Below, in pieces: positions 40,920 to 49,499 of a stretch of 64,000 nucleotides of DNA. This DNA is from Baekduia alba. Lineage in GTDB: Bacteria; Actinomycetota; Thermoleophilia; Solirubrobacterales; Solirubrobacteraceae. Under the pieces are notes generated by a model. It worked only from the letters and a program-made list of their open reading frames with translations. It made no database searches and was not told the origin of the DNA. The position numbers were made by a program, and so were the translations under genes. The stretch spans positions 1,674,001 to 1,738,000 of the forward strand of contig NZ_CP114013.1 in the NCBI RefSeq assembly GCF_028416635.1. The letters run 5' to 3'. Position 1 is the first letter of the stretch; every line of letters begins with the position of its first letter.

Positions 40920-41591
40920 CTAGTCCTCGTCGTTGAGGTGCGTCGTGTCGTTGAAGCTGCGCAGCAGCCAGCGGCCGTCGCCGAAGACCACGAGGCGCGA
41001 GATCGACGTGTTCTCGGCGTGGATGAACGCCAGCGGCGGCGCGCCGGTCGCCTGCCGGGCCAGCTCGCCGATCACGCCGCCGTGGACCACGGCGGCGGCG
41101 ACGCGGCCGGGGCCGGTGCCGTCGACGACCTTGTTGATGCCCTTGCGCACGCGCTCCGCGAACGCCTCGGCCGGCTCCGCCCCGGGGATGACGTCCCAGC
41201 GCTGCTCCTCGAAGATCGTGCGCACCAGCGGGTCGCCCTTCGCGGTCCGGACGCGCAGCTCGCCGCCTTCCCACTCGCCAAGGCGCACCTCTGAGAGCTC
41301 CGGGACGACGGTCGGCGCCAAGGTGGTGGCCTCGATCAGCGGCCGCGCGGTCTGGGCGGTGCGCTGCAGCGAGGTGACGAACAACGTGTCCGGAGGACGC
41401 CTGGCCAGGCGGGCGCCGACGAGCCGCGCCTGCTGCTCGCCGATCGGCGACAGCGCGGGGTTCGCGTGGCCTTCGAGGAGCTCGAACGGCTCGCCGGGAA
41501 CGGCGTCCTGGGAGGCGCCGTGGCGCACCAGGAGCACCTCGGTGGCGTCGTCGGGAAGGGTCCAGGCCCGCTGCGGGTAGCGCTCGCTCAC
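40920..41591 (-). CDS. Histidine phosphatase (phosphoglycerate mutase-like) family protein
   Basis: A 223-aa protein with LLVRHGASQD (phospho-His motif), the FVTSLQRTAQTARPLIEA segment, SEVRLGEWEGGELR and the late AVVHGGVIGELARQ His motif. All catalytic residues are present, so a phosphatase or mutase activity is expected; the substrate is unknown. The GTG at 41591 is the likely start. It is convergent with the dehydrogenase and divergent from the B12 riboswitch, from which it is 70 bp away; not obviously part of the B12 operon. Confidence 0.85.
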   Translation of the reverse strand: MSERYPQRAWTLPDDATEVLLVRHGASQDAVPGEPFELLEGHANPALSPIGEQQARLVGARLARRPPDTLFVTSLQRTAQTARPLIEATTLAPTVVPELSEVRLGEWEGGELRVRTAKGDPLVRTIFEEQRWDVIPGAEPAEAFAERVRKGINKVVDGTGPGRVAAAVVHGGVIGELARQATGAPPLAFIHAENTSISRLVVFGDGRWLLRSFNDTTHLNDED

Positions 41592-41661
41592 CGACGGGAC
41601 CTTGCCAGAAGGTCGGATTGCAGGGCTGCGACGCGGCGTGTACTGTCCGGCGCGTTCAAGC

Positions 41662-41766
41662 GATGGTGCGGGAAGTCGGTGAGAGTCCGACGCGGTCGCG
41701 CCACTGTGACCGGAGGTCTTCCGAGGAAGGCACTCCGGCAAGCCAGGAACTTGACCCGGCCATCGC
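41662..41766 (+). ncRNA. Cobalamin (B12) riboswitch aptamer
   Basis: It carries the class hallmarks: GCGGGAAGTCGGTGAGAGTCC followed by GACGCGGTCGCGCCACTGTGACCGG (41669-41713 region), then AGCCAGGAAC (the B12-box end, near 41741-41750). A seven-pair P1 closes it perfectly: GCGATGG (41662-41668) with CCATCGC (41760-41766). It precedes the B12 operon on the same strand and should lower its expression when adenosylcobalamin is abundant. Confidence 0.93.
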
Positions 41767-41781
41767 ATACAACCCCTTACG

Positions 41782-41806
41782 TCGGGACGCGCTTATCCCG
41801 AGGAGG
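41782..41806 (+). promoter_or_regulatory. Riboswitch expression platform: hairpin abutting a strong ribosome site
   Basis: TCGGGA (41782-41787) pairs with TCCCGA (41796-41801) around the loop CGCGCTTA. The 3' arm runs directly into AGGAGG (41801-41806). Such a hairpin loop commonly kisses loop 5 of the aptamer and blocks translation when ligand is bound, so control by ribosome access is likely. Confidence 0.65.
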
Positions 41807-41815
41807 TTCGTTTCG

Positions 41816-41857
41816 TTGGTCGACCCTGAAGCACCCCGTTCGCGCCTCGTGGCGTGA
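41816..41857 (+). CDS. 13-codon leader ORF coupled to the phosphatase gene
   Basis: A TTG at 41816 lies nine bases after AGGAGG and opens a frame MVDPEAPRSRLVA that stops at 41855-41857, sharing GTGA with the GTG of the downstream phosphatase gene at 41854. The downstream gene has no ribosome site of its own. So the riboswitch may act by controlling this leader, with the main gene translated by re-initiation. The peptide is Arg/Pro-containing with no known family. The arrangement is seen in the sequence; the mechanism is inferred. Confidence 0.55.
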   Translation: MVDPEAPRSRLVA

Positions 41858-42480
41858 GCCTCCGGGTCCTCTTCATCTGCCACGCGGCGACGGCTGACAC
41901 ACGCCGTGCCGTGTTCGGCGGCGACGGTCCGCTGCTCGACGGCGCGTCGCGGCGTGTCGCCGACCTGGCGGCGCACCTCCCGCGGGCGCGCTCGGTCCTA
42001 CGCAGCGGTGCGACCTGCTGCGCCGAGACGGCGGACGCGCTGGGCCTCGGCGAGGTCGCGGTCGTGTCGAGCGCCGTGGGTGACTGGGACTTCGGGGCCT
42101 GGCGCGGCCGGCCGCTGGCGGAGGTGGAGGTCGCGGACCCCGACGGCGTCGTCGCCTGGCGCGCCGACCCGGCACGGGCGCCACACGGCGGCGAGACGCT
42201 TGTTGATGTTCTTGGTCGGGTCCGCGCGTGGCTCGACGGGCTGGAGGGCGAGGGCACCCGCACGGTCGTCACGCACGCCTCGGTGATCCGCGCCGCGGTG
42301 GTCTGCGGCCTGGAGGTGCCCGAGGAGGCGTTCTGGACGATCGACGTCGCGCCCACGTCGGTGACCGAGCTGCGCCGCCGCGGCACTCGCTGGCGCGTGG
42401 CCCGGATCAACTGGGAGCCGGCGCTGTTCCGCGACCCGCGCCCGACGGCGCGGCGGACGCCGGTGGAGGCGACGCGATGA
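41854..42480 (+). CDS. Cobalamin-cluster histidine phosphatase (CobC-like alpha-ribazole phosphatase)
   Basis: A 208-aa histidine-phosphatase fold protein. The N-terminal motif is FICHAATADT (His10), where most family members have RHG; the second histidine is in VVTHASVIRAAV, and the GDWDFGAWRGRPL stretch fits the family. First full gene of the B12 operon, and placed beside cobS, so dephosphorylation of alpha-ribazole 5'-phosphate or adenosylcobalamin phosphate is the likely task. Variants with CHA in place of RHG occur in actinobacterial B12 clusters (from memory). GTG start at 41854, coupled to the leader ORF; ends overlapping cobS by 4 nt. Confidence 0.8.
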   Translation: MSLRVLFICHAATADTRRAVFGGDGPLLDGASRRVADLAAHLPRARSVLRSGATCCAETADALGLGEVAVVSSAVGDWDFGAWRGRPLAEVEVADPDGVVAWRADPARAPHGGETLVDVLGRVRAWLDGLEGEGTRTVVTHASVIRAAVVCGLEVPEEAFWTIDVAPTSVTELRRRGTRWRVARINWEPALFRDPRPTARRTPVEATR

Positions 42481-43250
42481 GCGAGACCACGACCGCCGCA
42501 GTCGCGCCCGCCGTCGCGCCCTTCGCCGGCGCGCGGCTCGCGATCGCGTTCCTCACCATCGTCCCCACCGGCCGCGTCGAGGGTCTCGGCGCGGCCTGGC
42601 TCTCCCGCGCGGCGCCGTGGTTCCCGGTCGTCGGCGCGCTCGTCGGCGGCGTCGCCGCCGGCGCCTGCGCGCTCGCCGACGCCGCCGGCGTCTCGCCGGC
42701 GGTCGCCGGCGCGCTCGCGATCGTCGCGGCCATCGTCTTCACCCGAGGCCTGCACGAGGACGGCCTCGCGGACACCGCCGACGGCCTCGGCGTCCACGGC
42801 ACTCGCGAGCGGCGGCTCGCGGCCATGAAGGACTCGGCCGTCGGCGCGCACGGCGCGCTGGCGATGGCGTGCGCGCTGCTCGTCGCGGCCCTCGCGCTCG
42901 CCGCGCTCGACGCCGCACACGCCGCCCGTGCCCTGGTCGCCGCGCACGTCGCGTCGCGCGCCGCGATGGTCGTCGCCGCCGCGGCGCTGCCCAACGCCCG
43001 CGCCGGCGCCGGCCTCGGCCGCAGCCTCGCCGTCGCGCCGCGGGCCGCGGTCGTCGCGACGGCGCTGGCCGCCGCGACCTTCGTCGTCGCCGGCGCTCCC
43101 GCGGCGCTCGGCGCCGCCGCGGTCGCGCTGCTCGCCGCCCTCGCCGTCCAGGTCCGCGCCTTCGGCGGTCGCACCGGCGACACGCTCGGCGCGACCGGCA
43201 AGGTGGTCGAGGTCGCGGTCCTCGTCGCCCTCTCCGGAGCGTGGTCGTGA
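42477..43250 (+). CDS. cobS: Adenosylcobinamide-GDP ribazoletransferase (cobalamin synthase)
   Basis: A 257-aa membrane enzyme that joins adenosylcobinamide-GDP with alpha-ribazole (phosphate). It has the signature LHEDGLADTADGLG near residue 90-104, an early RLAIAFLTIVPTGR, about six membrane segments and the terminal GRTGDTLGATGKVVEVAVLV. ATG at 42477 overlaps the phosphatase stop; stop overlaps the cobQ GTG. Ala-rich, as is common in high-GC genomes. Confidence 0.95.
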   Translation: MSETTTAAVAPAVAPFAGARLAIAFLTIVPTGRVEGLGAAWLSRAAPWFPVVGALVGGVAAGACALADAAGVSPAVAGALAIVAAIVFTRGLHEDGLADTADGLGVHGTRERRLAAMKDSAVGAHGALAMACALLVAALALAALDAAHAARALVAAHVASRAAMVVAAAALPNARAGAGLGRSLAVAPRAAVVATALAAATFVVAGAPAALGAAAVALLAALAVQVRAFGGRTGDTLGATGKVVEVAVLVALSGAWS

Positions 43251-44803
43251 CCGGCGGCGCGCTCCTGGTCTGTGGCACGGCGTCGGACGCCGGCAAGTCG
43301 CTCGTGACCGCCGGCATCTGCCGGTCGCTGGCCCGGCGCGGCGTCCGCGTCGCGCCGTTCAAGGCCCAGAACATGGCCAACAACTCGGCCGTGACCGCCT
43401 CCGGCGCGGAGATCGGGCGCGCCCAGGCGATGCAGGCGGCCGCCTGCGGGATCGAGCCCGAGGCCGCGATGAACCCCGTGTTGATCAAGCCGGCGGGGGA
43501 GACGTCGTCGCAGGTCCTGCTCATGGGCAAGCCCTACGCCGACGCGACCGCGCGCTCCTACCAGGAGCTGAAGGCGTCGCTCGAGGCGCCGGTCCTCGCG
43601 GCGCTCGACGGGCTGCGCGCGCGCTTCGACGCCGTCATCTGCGAGGGCGCCGGCTCGCCCGCCGAGATCAACCTGCGCGCACGCGACCTCGCCAACATGG
43701 GCCTGGCGCGGGCGGCCGACATCCCCGTCCTGCTCGTGGGCGACATCGACCGCGGCGGCGTCTTCGCCTCGCTCGTCGGGACGCTCGCGGTGCTGGACGC
43801 CGAGGACCAGCGCCACGTCGCCGGGTTCCTGATCAACAAGTTCCGCGGCGACGCGAGCGTGCTCGCGCCCGGCCTGGAGATGTTGTCCGGGTTGACCGGC
43901 CGGCCGACGCTCGGCGTCCTGCCGTGGCGCGAGGGCCTGTGGCTGGACGCGGAGGACTCGCTCGCGCTCGAGGCGCCCGCCCTGGCTCCCGCGCCGCCGA
44001 TCGGCGCCGACACGCTCGACGTCGTCGTCGTGCGCCTGCGCTGGATGTCGAACTTCACCGACGTCGACGCGCTCGCGGCCGAGCCGGGCGTCGGCGTGCG
44101 CTACTCGCGCTCGCCGGTCGACGTCGAGCGCGCCGACCTCGTCGTCGTCCCGGGCACGAAGGCGACGGTCGCCGACCTGGAGCGCCTGCGCCGCGACGGC
44201 CTCGACGTCGCGCTGGCGCGCCGCGCCGCGGCGGGCGCGCCGATCCTCGGCATCTGCGGCGGCTACCAGCTGCTGGGGCACCGCATCGAGGACGACGTCG
44301 AGTCGCGCTCCGGCGTTGTCAATGGCCTTGGGTTGCTCCCGGTCGACACCGTGTTCGACCCCACCAAGCTGCTGCGCCGCCAGGCTGGAGTCGCGGCCCC
44401 GACCTGGCTCGGCGGCGCAGCCGTCTCCGGCTACGAGATCCGCCACGGCCAGCCGCGCCCGCACGCCGGGGGCGCGGCGCCCGGCGAGTCCCTGCTCACC
44501 ACCGCCGCCGGCGCGCCCGAGGGCTGGGCCCATGGGGCCGTGCTGGGGACGAGCTGGCACGGCCTGCTCGAGGGCGACGCGGTCCGCCGCGCGCTGCTGG
44601 CCTGGGTCGCCGGCGAGCGCGGCCGCTCCTGGCTGCCCGGCGACACGCCGTTCGCGGCCGTCCGCGAGCGCCGCCTCGACGTCCTCGGCGACCTCGTCGA
44701 CGAGCACGTCGACCGCGACGCGCTCGACGCCCTGCTCGCCGGCGGCGTCGTCGACGGCCTTCCGTCCCTCGACCTCCAGAGGACCGCATGCTCCGCGTCC
44801 TGA
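43247..44803 (+). CDS. cobQ: Cobyric acid synthase (amidates b, d, e, g side chains)
   Basis: A 518-aa glutamine amidotransferase. The N-terminal DTB-synthetase-like ATPase has VCGTASDAGKSLVTAGICR (P-loop) and FKAQNMANNSAVT; the middle has LVGDIDRGGVFASL; the C-terminal GATase has GICGGYQLLGH with the catalytic Cys and a later SWHGLLEGDAVR with His. The GTG start at 43247 shares GTGA with cobS. It converts adenosylcobyrinic acid a,c-diamide to adenosylcobyric acid. Overlaps cobN by 16 nt. Confidence 0.96.
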   Translation: MTGGALLVCGTASDAGKSLVTAGICRSLARRGVRVAPFKAQNMANNSAVTASGAEIGRAQAMQAAACGIEPEAAMNPVLIKPAGETSSQVLLMGKPYADATARSYQELKASLEAPVLAALDGLRARFDAVICEGAGSPAEINLRARDLANMGLARAADIPVLLVGDIDRGGVFASLVGTLAVLDAEDQRHVAGFLINKFRGDASVLAPGLEMLSGLTGRPTLGVLPWREGLWLDAEDSLALEAPALAPAPPIGADTLDVVVVRLRWMSNFTDVDALAAEPGVGVRYSRSPVDVERADLVVVPGTKATVADLERLRRDGLDVALARRAAAGAPILGICGGYQLLGHRIEDDVESRSGVVNGLGLLPVDTVFDPTKLLRRQAGVAAPTWLGGAAVSGYEIRHGQPRPHAGGAAPGESLLTTAAGAPEGWAHGAVLGTSWHGLLEGDAVRRALLAWVAGERGRSWLPGDTPFAAVRERRLDVLGDLVDEHVDRDALDALLAGGVVDGLPSLDLQRTACSAS

Positions 44804-47800
44804 GCCACGCCGACACCGACCTCCTGGCCGTCACGCGCGCGCTGGGCGACCTGCCGGCCGGCTTCCCGGAGGTGCGCGTCGCCAACCCCTCCTCCTTGAC
44901 CGACCTGGACGACATCCTGGACGGCGCCCGCGTCGTCGTCGTCCGGCTGCTCGGCGGGCGCAGGGCGTGGGAAGACGGCGTCACGGAGCTGCGCCGGCGC
45001 GCCACCGGCGAGGGCGACAGGGGCTTCGCGCTCATCCTGCTCGGCGGCGAGCCGCAGCCCGACGCCGAGCTGGCGCAGCTGAGCCACGCGCCCGCCGGCG
45101 CGCTCGCGCAGGCCTTCGAGTACCTGCGCCACGGCGGCGTGGGCAACGCCACCAACCTGCTCCGCTTCCTCGCCGACACGTTCCTGCTCGAAGGCCACGG
45201 CTTCGAGGATCCGGTGGCGCGGGCGTCGCACGGCGGCTACCAGCCCGCCGGCCTCGACGTCGGCGGCGAGGACGGCGCTCCGCGCATCGCCATCGTCTTC
45301 TACCGCTCGCACCTCGCGGCCGGCAACACCGCGTTCGTCGACGCGCTGGCCCGCGCGGTCGCCGACGCCGGCGGCGTCCCGACCTGCGTCTGGGCCCAGT
45401 CCTTGCGCCCGGACGTCGATGAGCGCGTCGCGCTGCTGGAGGAGCTGCAAGGCAACGTGGATGCCTTGATCGTCACGGTGCTGGCCTCCGGCGGGTCGAC
45501 GGCGGCCGACGAGGGCGCCGACGGCTGGCAGGCCGACGCGCTGGCCGCGCTCGGCGTCCCGGTGATCCAGGCGGTCTGCGTGACGCGCTCGCGCGCCGCA
45601 TGGGCCGAGAGCCCGGCCGGCCTGAGCCCGATGGACGTCGCGATGCAGGTCGCGATCCCGGAGTTCGACGGCCGGCTTCTCGGTGGCGTCGTCTCGTTCA
45701 AGGAGCCCCACCCGGACTTCGCCGGCGTCTCGGCCTACGTCCCGGATGCCGAGCGCTGCGCGGCCGTCGCCGGCCTGACCGTCCGGACCGCGCGCCTGCG
45801 CTCGCTGGCCGCCGAGCGACGCAAGGTGGTCGTGATGCTCTCCGCGTTCCCGACCAAGCACGCGCGCATCGGCAACGCGGTCGGGCTCGACACGCCCGCG
45901 TCGGCGATCGCGTTGTTGGAGGCCATGCGCGCGGCCGGCTACCGGGTCGACGCCATCGCGGCCGACGGCGACGCGCTCATCCACGGGCTGATCGCGGCCG
46001 GCGGCTACGACCCCGACCACCTGACCGACGCGCAGCTCGCCGCCGCCGTCGCGCGGCTGCCGGTCGCGCAGTACGAGGAGTGGTTCGCGGCGCTGCCGGA
46101 GGATCTCAAGTCCTCCATGATCGACACGTGGGGCCCGCCGCCCGGCACGCAGTGGCGCGACGGCGACGACCTCGTCCTCGCCGGCCTGGACCTCGGCGGC
46201 GTCTTCGTCGCGATCCAGCCGCCGCGCGGCTACGGCGAGGGGGTGGGTGGGTCCGATTCGATCTACCACGACCCCGAGCTCGCGCCCTCACACCACTACC
46301 TCGCGTGCTACTGGTGGCTGGACCGGGTGTGGGGCGCCGACGCGCTCGTGCACCTCGGCAAGCACGGCACGCTGGAATGGCTGCCGGGCAAGTCGGTGGG
46401 GTTGAGCGCGGCGTGCGGGCCGGACGCCGCGCTGGGCACGCTCCCGGTCGTCTACCCGTTCGTGGTCAACGACCCCGGCGAGGGCGTCCAGGCCAAGCGG
46501 CGGATGCACGCGACGATCGTCGACCACCTGATCCCGCCGATGGCGCGGGCCGGGACGCACGACGAGCTCGCCGCGCTCGAAGACCACCTGGACGAGTACG
46601 CGCGGATGGAGGCCCTCGACCCGTCCAAGCTCCCGGCGCTCGGCGCGCGGATCTGGGAGGCGCTGCTCGCCGCCAACCTGCACAAGGACCTTGGGTTGGA
46701 CGACGCGGACGCGCCGGCCGACGAGGACGCGATCGGCACGGTGATCGAGCACCTCGACACCTACCTGTGCGAGGTCAAGGACCTCCAGGTGCGCGACGGG
46801 CTGCATGTGCTGGGCCTTGCGCCGGAGGGCGAGGCGCTGCGCAACCTCGTCGCCGCGATCATGCGCCTGCCCAACGCGGACGTGCCGGCGCTGCGGCGCG
46901 CGATCGGGACGGCGCGCGGCGTCGACGAGCTGGCGCTGATCGAGGCGGGCGACCGCGTCGCGCTGGATCGCCTGGACGCCGCGCAGGACATGGTGCTGGA
47001 CGCGCTGTCGGCGCGCGGGTGGGACGTGGACGCGCTGGCCGAGGTCGCGCGCAACGTGCTCGACACCGACGCGCCGGACGTCCTGCACGCGCTGCGCTTC
47101 GCCGCGGCCGACCTCGTGCCGCGCCTGCGCGCGTCGACCCGCGAGATCGACGCGGTGCTCGCGGCGCTGGACGGCGAGTACGTGCCGGCCGGGCCGAGCG
47201 GCTCCCCGACGCGCGGCCGCGTCGACGTCCTGCCCACCGGCCGCAACTTCTACGGCGTCGACCCGAAGGCGCTGCCCTCGCAGCTGTCCTGGGACGTCGG
47301 CGTCCGGCTCGGCGACGCGCTCCTGCAGCGCCACGTCGCGGAGGACGGCCGCCATCCCGAGACCGTGGGGATCGTCGCCTGGGGCACGGCCGCCATGCGC
47401 ACGCACGGCGACGACGTCGCCGAGATCCTGCACCTGCTGGGCGTGCGGCCGGTGTGGAACCCGGACACGCGGCGGGTCACCGGGGTCGAGGTGGTGTCCT
47501 TGGAGGAGCTCGGGCGCCCGCGGATCGACGTGGTGGTGCGGATCTCCGGCTTCTTCCGCGACGCGTTCCCGCACCTGGTGTCCTTGATCGACGACGCCGT
47601 CAGCACCGTCGCGGCGCTGGACGAGGGCGACGACGACAACTACGTGCGCAAGCACACGCGCGGCGACGCCGCGCGCCTGGCGGACGAGCTCGGCGAGAGG
47701 GGCGCGTGGCGGCGCTCGACCGCGCGCGTCTTCGGGTCGCGTCCGGGGTCCTACGGCGCCGGGCTGTTGGAGCTGATCGACGCGCGCAACTGGCGCGACG

Positions 47801-48456
47801 ACGCCGACCTGGCCGCCGTCTACGAGGCGTGGGGCGGCTACGCCTACGGCGCCGGGCTGGACGGCGTGGAGGCGCGCGGCGCCGTTCGCGACTGCTTCGC
47901 GCGGATCGAGGTCGCGGTCAAGAACATCGACAACCGCGAGCACGACCTGTTCGACAGCGACGGGTACTTCCAGTACCACGGCGGCATGGTCGCGGCGGTG
48001 CGCGCGCTGAGCGGCCGGGACCCGAAGGCGTGGGTCGGCGACAGCGCGGACCCGGCGCGCGTCCGGGCGCTGTCGCTGGCCGAGGAGGCGCGGCGCGTCT
48101 TCCGGGCGCGCGTGACGAACCCGCGCTGGATCGGCGCCATGGTACGGCACGGCTACAAGGGCGCGTTCGAGCTCGCGGCGACCGTCGACTACCTGTTCGG
48201 CTACGACGCGACGACGGGCGTCGTCGACGACTGGATGTACGAGGCGATCGCGGACAAGTACGTGCGCGATCCCGACGTCGGCGCGTTCCTGAAGCGGTCG
48301 AACCCGTGGGCGCTGCACGCGATGGCCGAGCGGCTGCTGGAGGCCGCCGAGCGCGGGCTGTGGGCGGCGCCGGAGCCGGGGACGCTGGAGGCGCTCCAGG
48401 AGCAGCTATTGGATGTTGAAGCACAACTCGAGGAAGCGGGAGAGCCGGCGCCATGA
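44788..48456 (+). CDS. cobN: Cobaltochelatase subunit CobN
   Basis: The large subunit (1222 aa, typical size) of the ATP-dependent chelatase that inserts cobalt into hydrogenobyrinic acid a,c-diamide in late-insertion B12 synthesis. Signatures include VVMLSAFPTKHARIGNAVGLDTPAS, HLGKHGTLEWLPGKSVGLS, PFVVNDPGEGVQAKRR and GSRPGSYGAGLLELID, all typical of CobN/ChlH. The ATG at 44788 follows AGAGGA by four bases and lies inside the end of cobQ. The downstream ChlID-like protein is its ATPase partner. Confidence 0.96.
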   Translation: MLRVLSHADTDLLAVTRALGDLPAGFPEVRVANPSSLTDLDDILDGARVVVVRLLGGRRAWEDGVTELRRRATGEGDRGFALILLGGEPQPDAELAQLSHAPAGALAQAFEYLRHGGVGNATNLLRFLADTFLLEGHGFEDPVARASHGGYQPAGLDVGGEDGAPRIAIVFYRSHLAAGNTAFVDALARAVADAGGVPTCVWAQSLRPDVDERVALLEELQGNVDALIVTVLASGGSTAADEGADGWQADALAALGVPVIQAVCVTRSRAAWAESPAGLSPMDVAMQVAIPEFDGRLLGGVVSFKEPHPDFAGVSAYVPDAERCAAVAGLTVRTARLRSLAAERRKVVVMLSAFPTKHARIGNAVGLDTPASAIALLEAMRAAGYRVDAIAADGDALIHGLIAAGGYDPDHLTDAQLAAAVARLPVAQYEEWFAALPEDLKSSMIDTWGPPPGTQWRDGDDLVLAGLDLGGVFVAIQPPRGYGEGVGGSDSIYHDPELAPSHHYLACYWWLDRVWGADALVHLGKHGTLEWLPGKSVGLSAACGPDAALGTLPVVYPFVVNDPGEGVQAKRRMHATIVDHLIPPMARAGTHDELAALEDHLDEYARMEALDPSKLPALGARIWEALLAANLHKDLGLDDADAPADEDAIGTVIEHLDTYLCEVKDLQVRDGLHVLGLAPEGEALRNLVAAIMRLPNADVPALRRAIGTARGVDELALIEAGDRVALDRLDAAQDMVLDALSARGWDVDALAEVARNVLDTDAPDVLHALRFAAADLVPRLRASTREIDAVLAALDGEYVPAGPSGSPTRGRVDVLPTGRNFYGVDPKALPSQLSWDVGVRLGDALLQRHVAEDGRHPETVGIVAWGTAAMRTHGDDVAEILHLLGVRPVWNPDTRRVTGVEVVSLEELGRPRIDVVVRISGFFRDAFPHLVSLIDDAVSTVAALDEGDDDNYVRKHTRGDAARLADELGERGAWRRSTARVFGSRPGSYGAGLLELIDARNWRDDADLAAVYEAWGGYAYGAGLDGVEARGAVRDCFARIEVAVKNIDNREHDLFDSDGYFQYHGGMVAAVRALSGRDPKAWVGDSADPARVRALSLAEEARRVFRARVTNPRWIGAMVRHGYKGAFELAATVDYLFGYDATTGVVDDWMYEAIADKYVRDPDVGAFLKRSNPWALHAMAERLLEAAERGLWAAPEPGTLEALQEQLLDVEAQLEEAGEPAP

Positions 48457-49499
48457 GCAAGACGATGGGGTTGGTTCCGGCGATCCGGCCCGTGGACGAG
48501 GCGGCGCGCGAGGCCGCGCTGGCGCGCCAGGCGCAGCTGCTCAAGCCGCCTGGGTCGCTGGGACGGCTGGAGGAGGTCGCGGTCTGGGTCGCGGGCGTGA
48601 CCGGCCGGGAGCGTCCGGTGCCGCGGACGCGGGTCGTGATCGCGGCCGCCGACCACGGCGTCGTCGCCGAGGGCGTCTCGGCGTTCCCGCAGGAGGTGAC
48701 CGGGCAGATGCTCGGCGCGTTCGGCGCGGGGTTCGCGGCGATCACGGTCCTGGCGGCCCATGCCGGCGCGGACGTGGTGCTGGTCGACGCGGGCGTGATC
48801 GACCCGCCGGAGGGCGTCGCCGGCGTCGACGTCGCCCTGCCCGCGCCGTCGCGCAACCTCGCGGTCGAGCCGGCGCTGGCCGACGACGAGGTCCGCAGCG
48901 CGGTGCGCGCCGGCCGCGCGATCGCGGCGCGGGCGGCGGCCGACGGGATCGACCTGGTGATCGCGGGCGAGATGGGCATCGGGAACACGACGCCGGCCGC
49001 GTGCCTGACCGCGGCGCTGTGCGGGCTGCCGGCCGACGCGGTCGTCGGCCGCGGGACCGGGGTGGACGACGAGGGCCTGCGGCGCAAGCGCGCGGTGATC
49101 GAGCGCGCGCTGGACCGGCACGTGGACGCGGCGGACGGCGATCCGCTGGAGCTGCTGCGCCGCCTCGGCGGCGGCGAGCTGGCGGTGCTGTGCGGCCTGG
49201 CGCTCGGCGCGGGCGAGCACGGGCTGGGCCTGATCTGCGACGGCGTCATCGCGACGGCCGCGATCGCGGTGGCCACGGAGCTGGCGCCGGAGCTGGGCGG
49301 CCGGCTGCTGGCCGGCCACCGCTCGGTCGAGCCGGCCCACGAGCACCTGTTGTCGCGGTTGGGCCTGCGCCCGCTCGTCGAGCTGGACCTGCGGCTGGGG
49401 GAGGGCTCCGGCGCGGCGACGGCGCTGCTGCTGGTCCAGGCCGCGTGCGCGCTGCACGACGGGATGGCGACGTTCGCCGAGGCGGGGGTGAGCGGATGA
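48453..49499 (+). CDS. cobT: Nicotinate-nucleotide--dimethylbenzimidazole phosphoribosyltransferase
   Basis: A 348-aa enzyme that activates the lower-ligand base to alpha-ribazole 5'-phosphate. It has KPPGSLGRLEEVA, AAADHGVVAEGVSAFPQEVTGQM, GEMGIGNTTPAACL and GRGTGVDDEGLRRKRAVIERAL, plus the catalytic-Glu region LRLGEGSGAATALLLVQAA. All family motifs are in place. ATG at 48453 overlaps the cobN stop by 4 nt. Product feeds CobS and the phosphatase at 41854. Confidence 0.96.
   Translation: MSKTMGLVPAIRPVDEAAREAALARQAQLLKPPGSLGRLEEVAVWVAGVTGRERPVPRTRVVIAAADHGVVAEGVSAFPQEVTGQMLGAFGAGFAAITVLAAHAGADVVLVDAGVIDPPEGVAGVDVALPAPSRNLAVEPALADDEVRSAVRAGRAIAARAAADGIDLVIAGEMGIGNTTPAACLTAALCGLPADAVVGRGTGVDDEGLRRKRAVIERALDRHVDAADGDPLELLRRLGGGELAVLCGLALGAGEHGLGLICDGVIATAAIAVATELAPELGGRLLAGHRSVEPAHEHLLSRLGLRPLVELDLRLGEGSGAATALLLVQAACALHDGMATFAEAGVSG

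Noticed and set aside
46288-48318. Long minus-strand open frames across cobN
   Set aside because: Antisense of a clear CobN gene; composition is typical of shadow frames.
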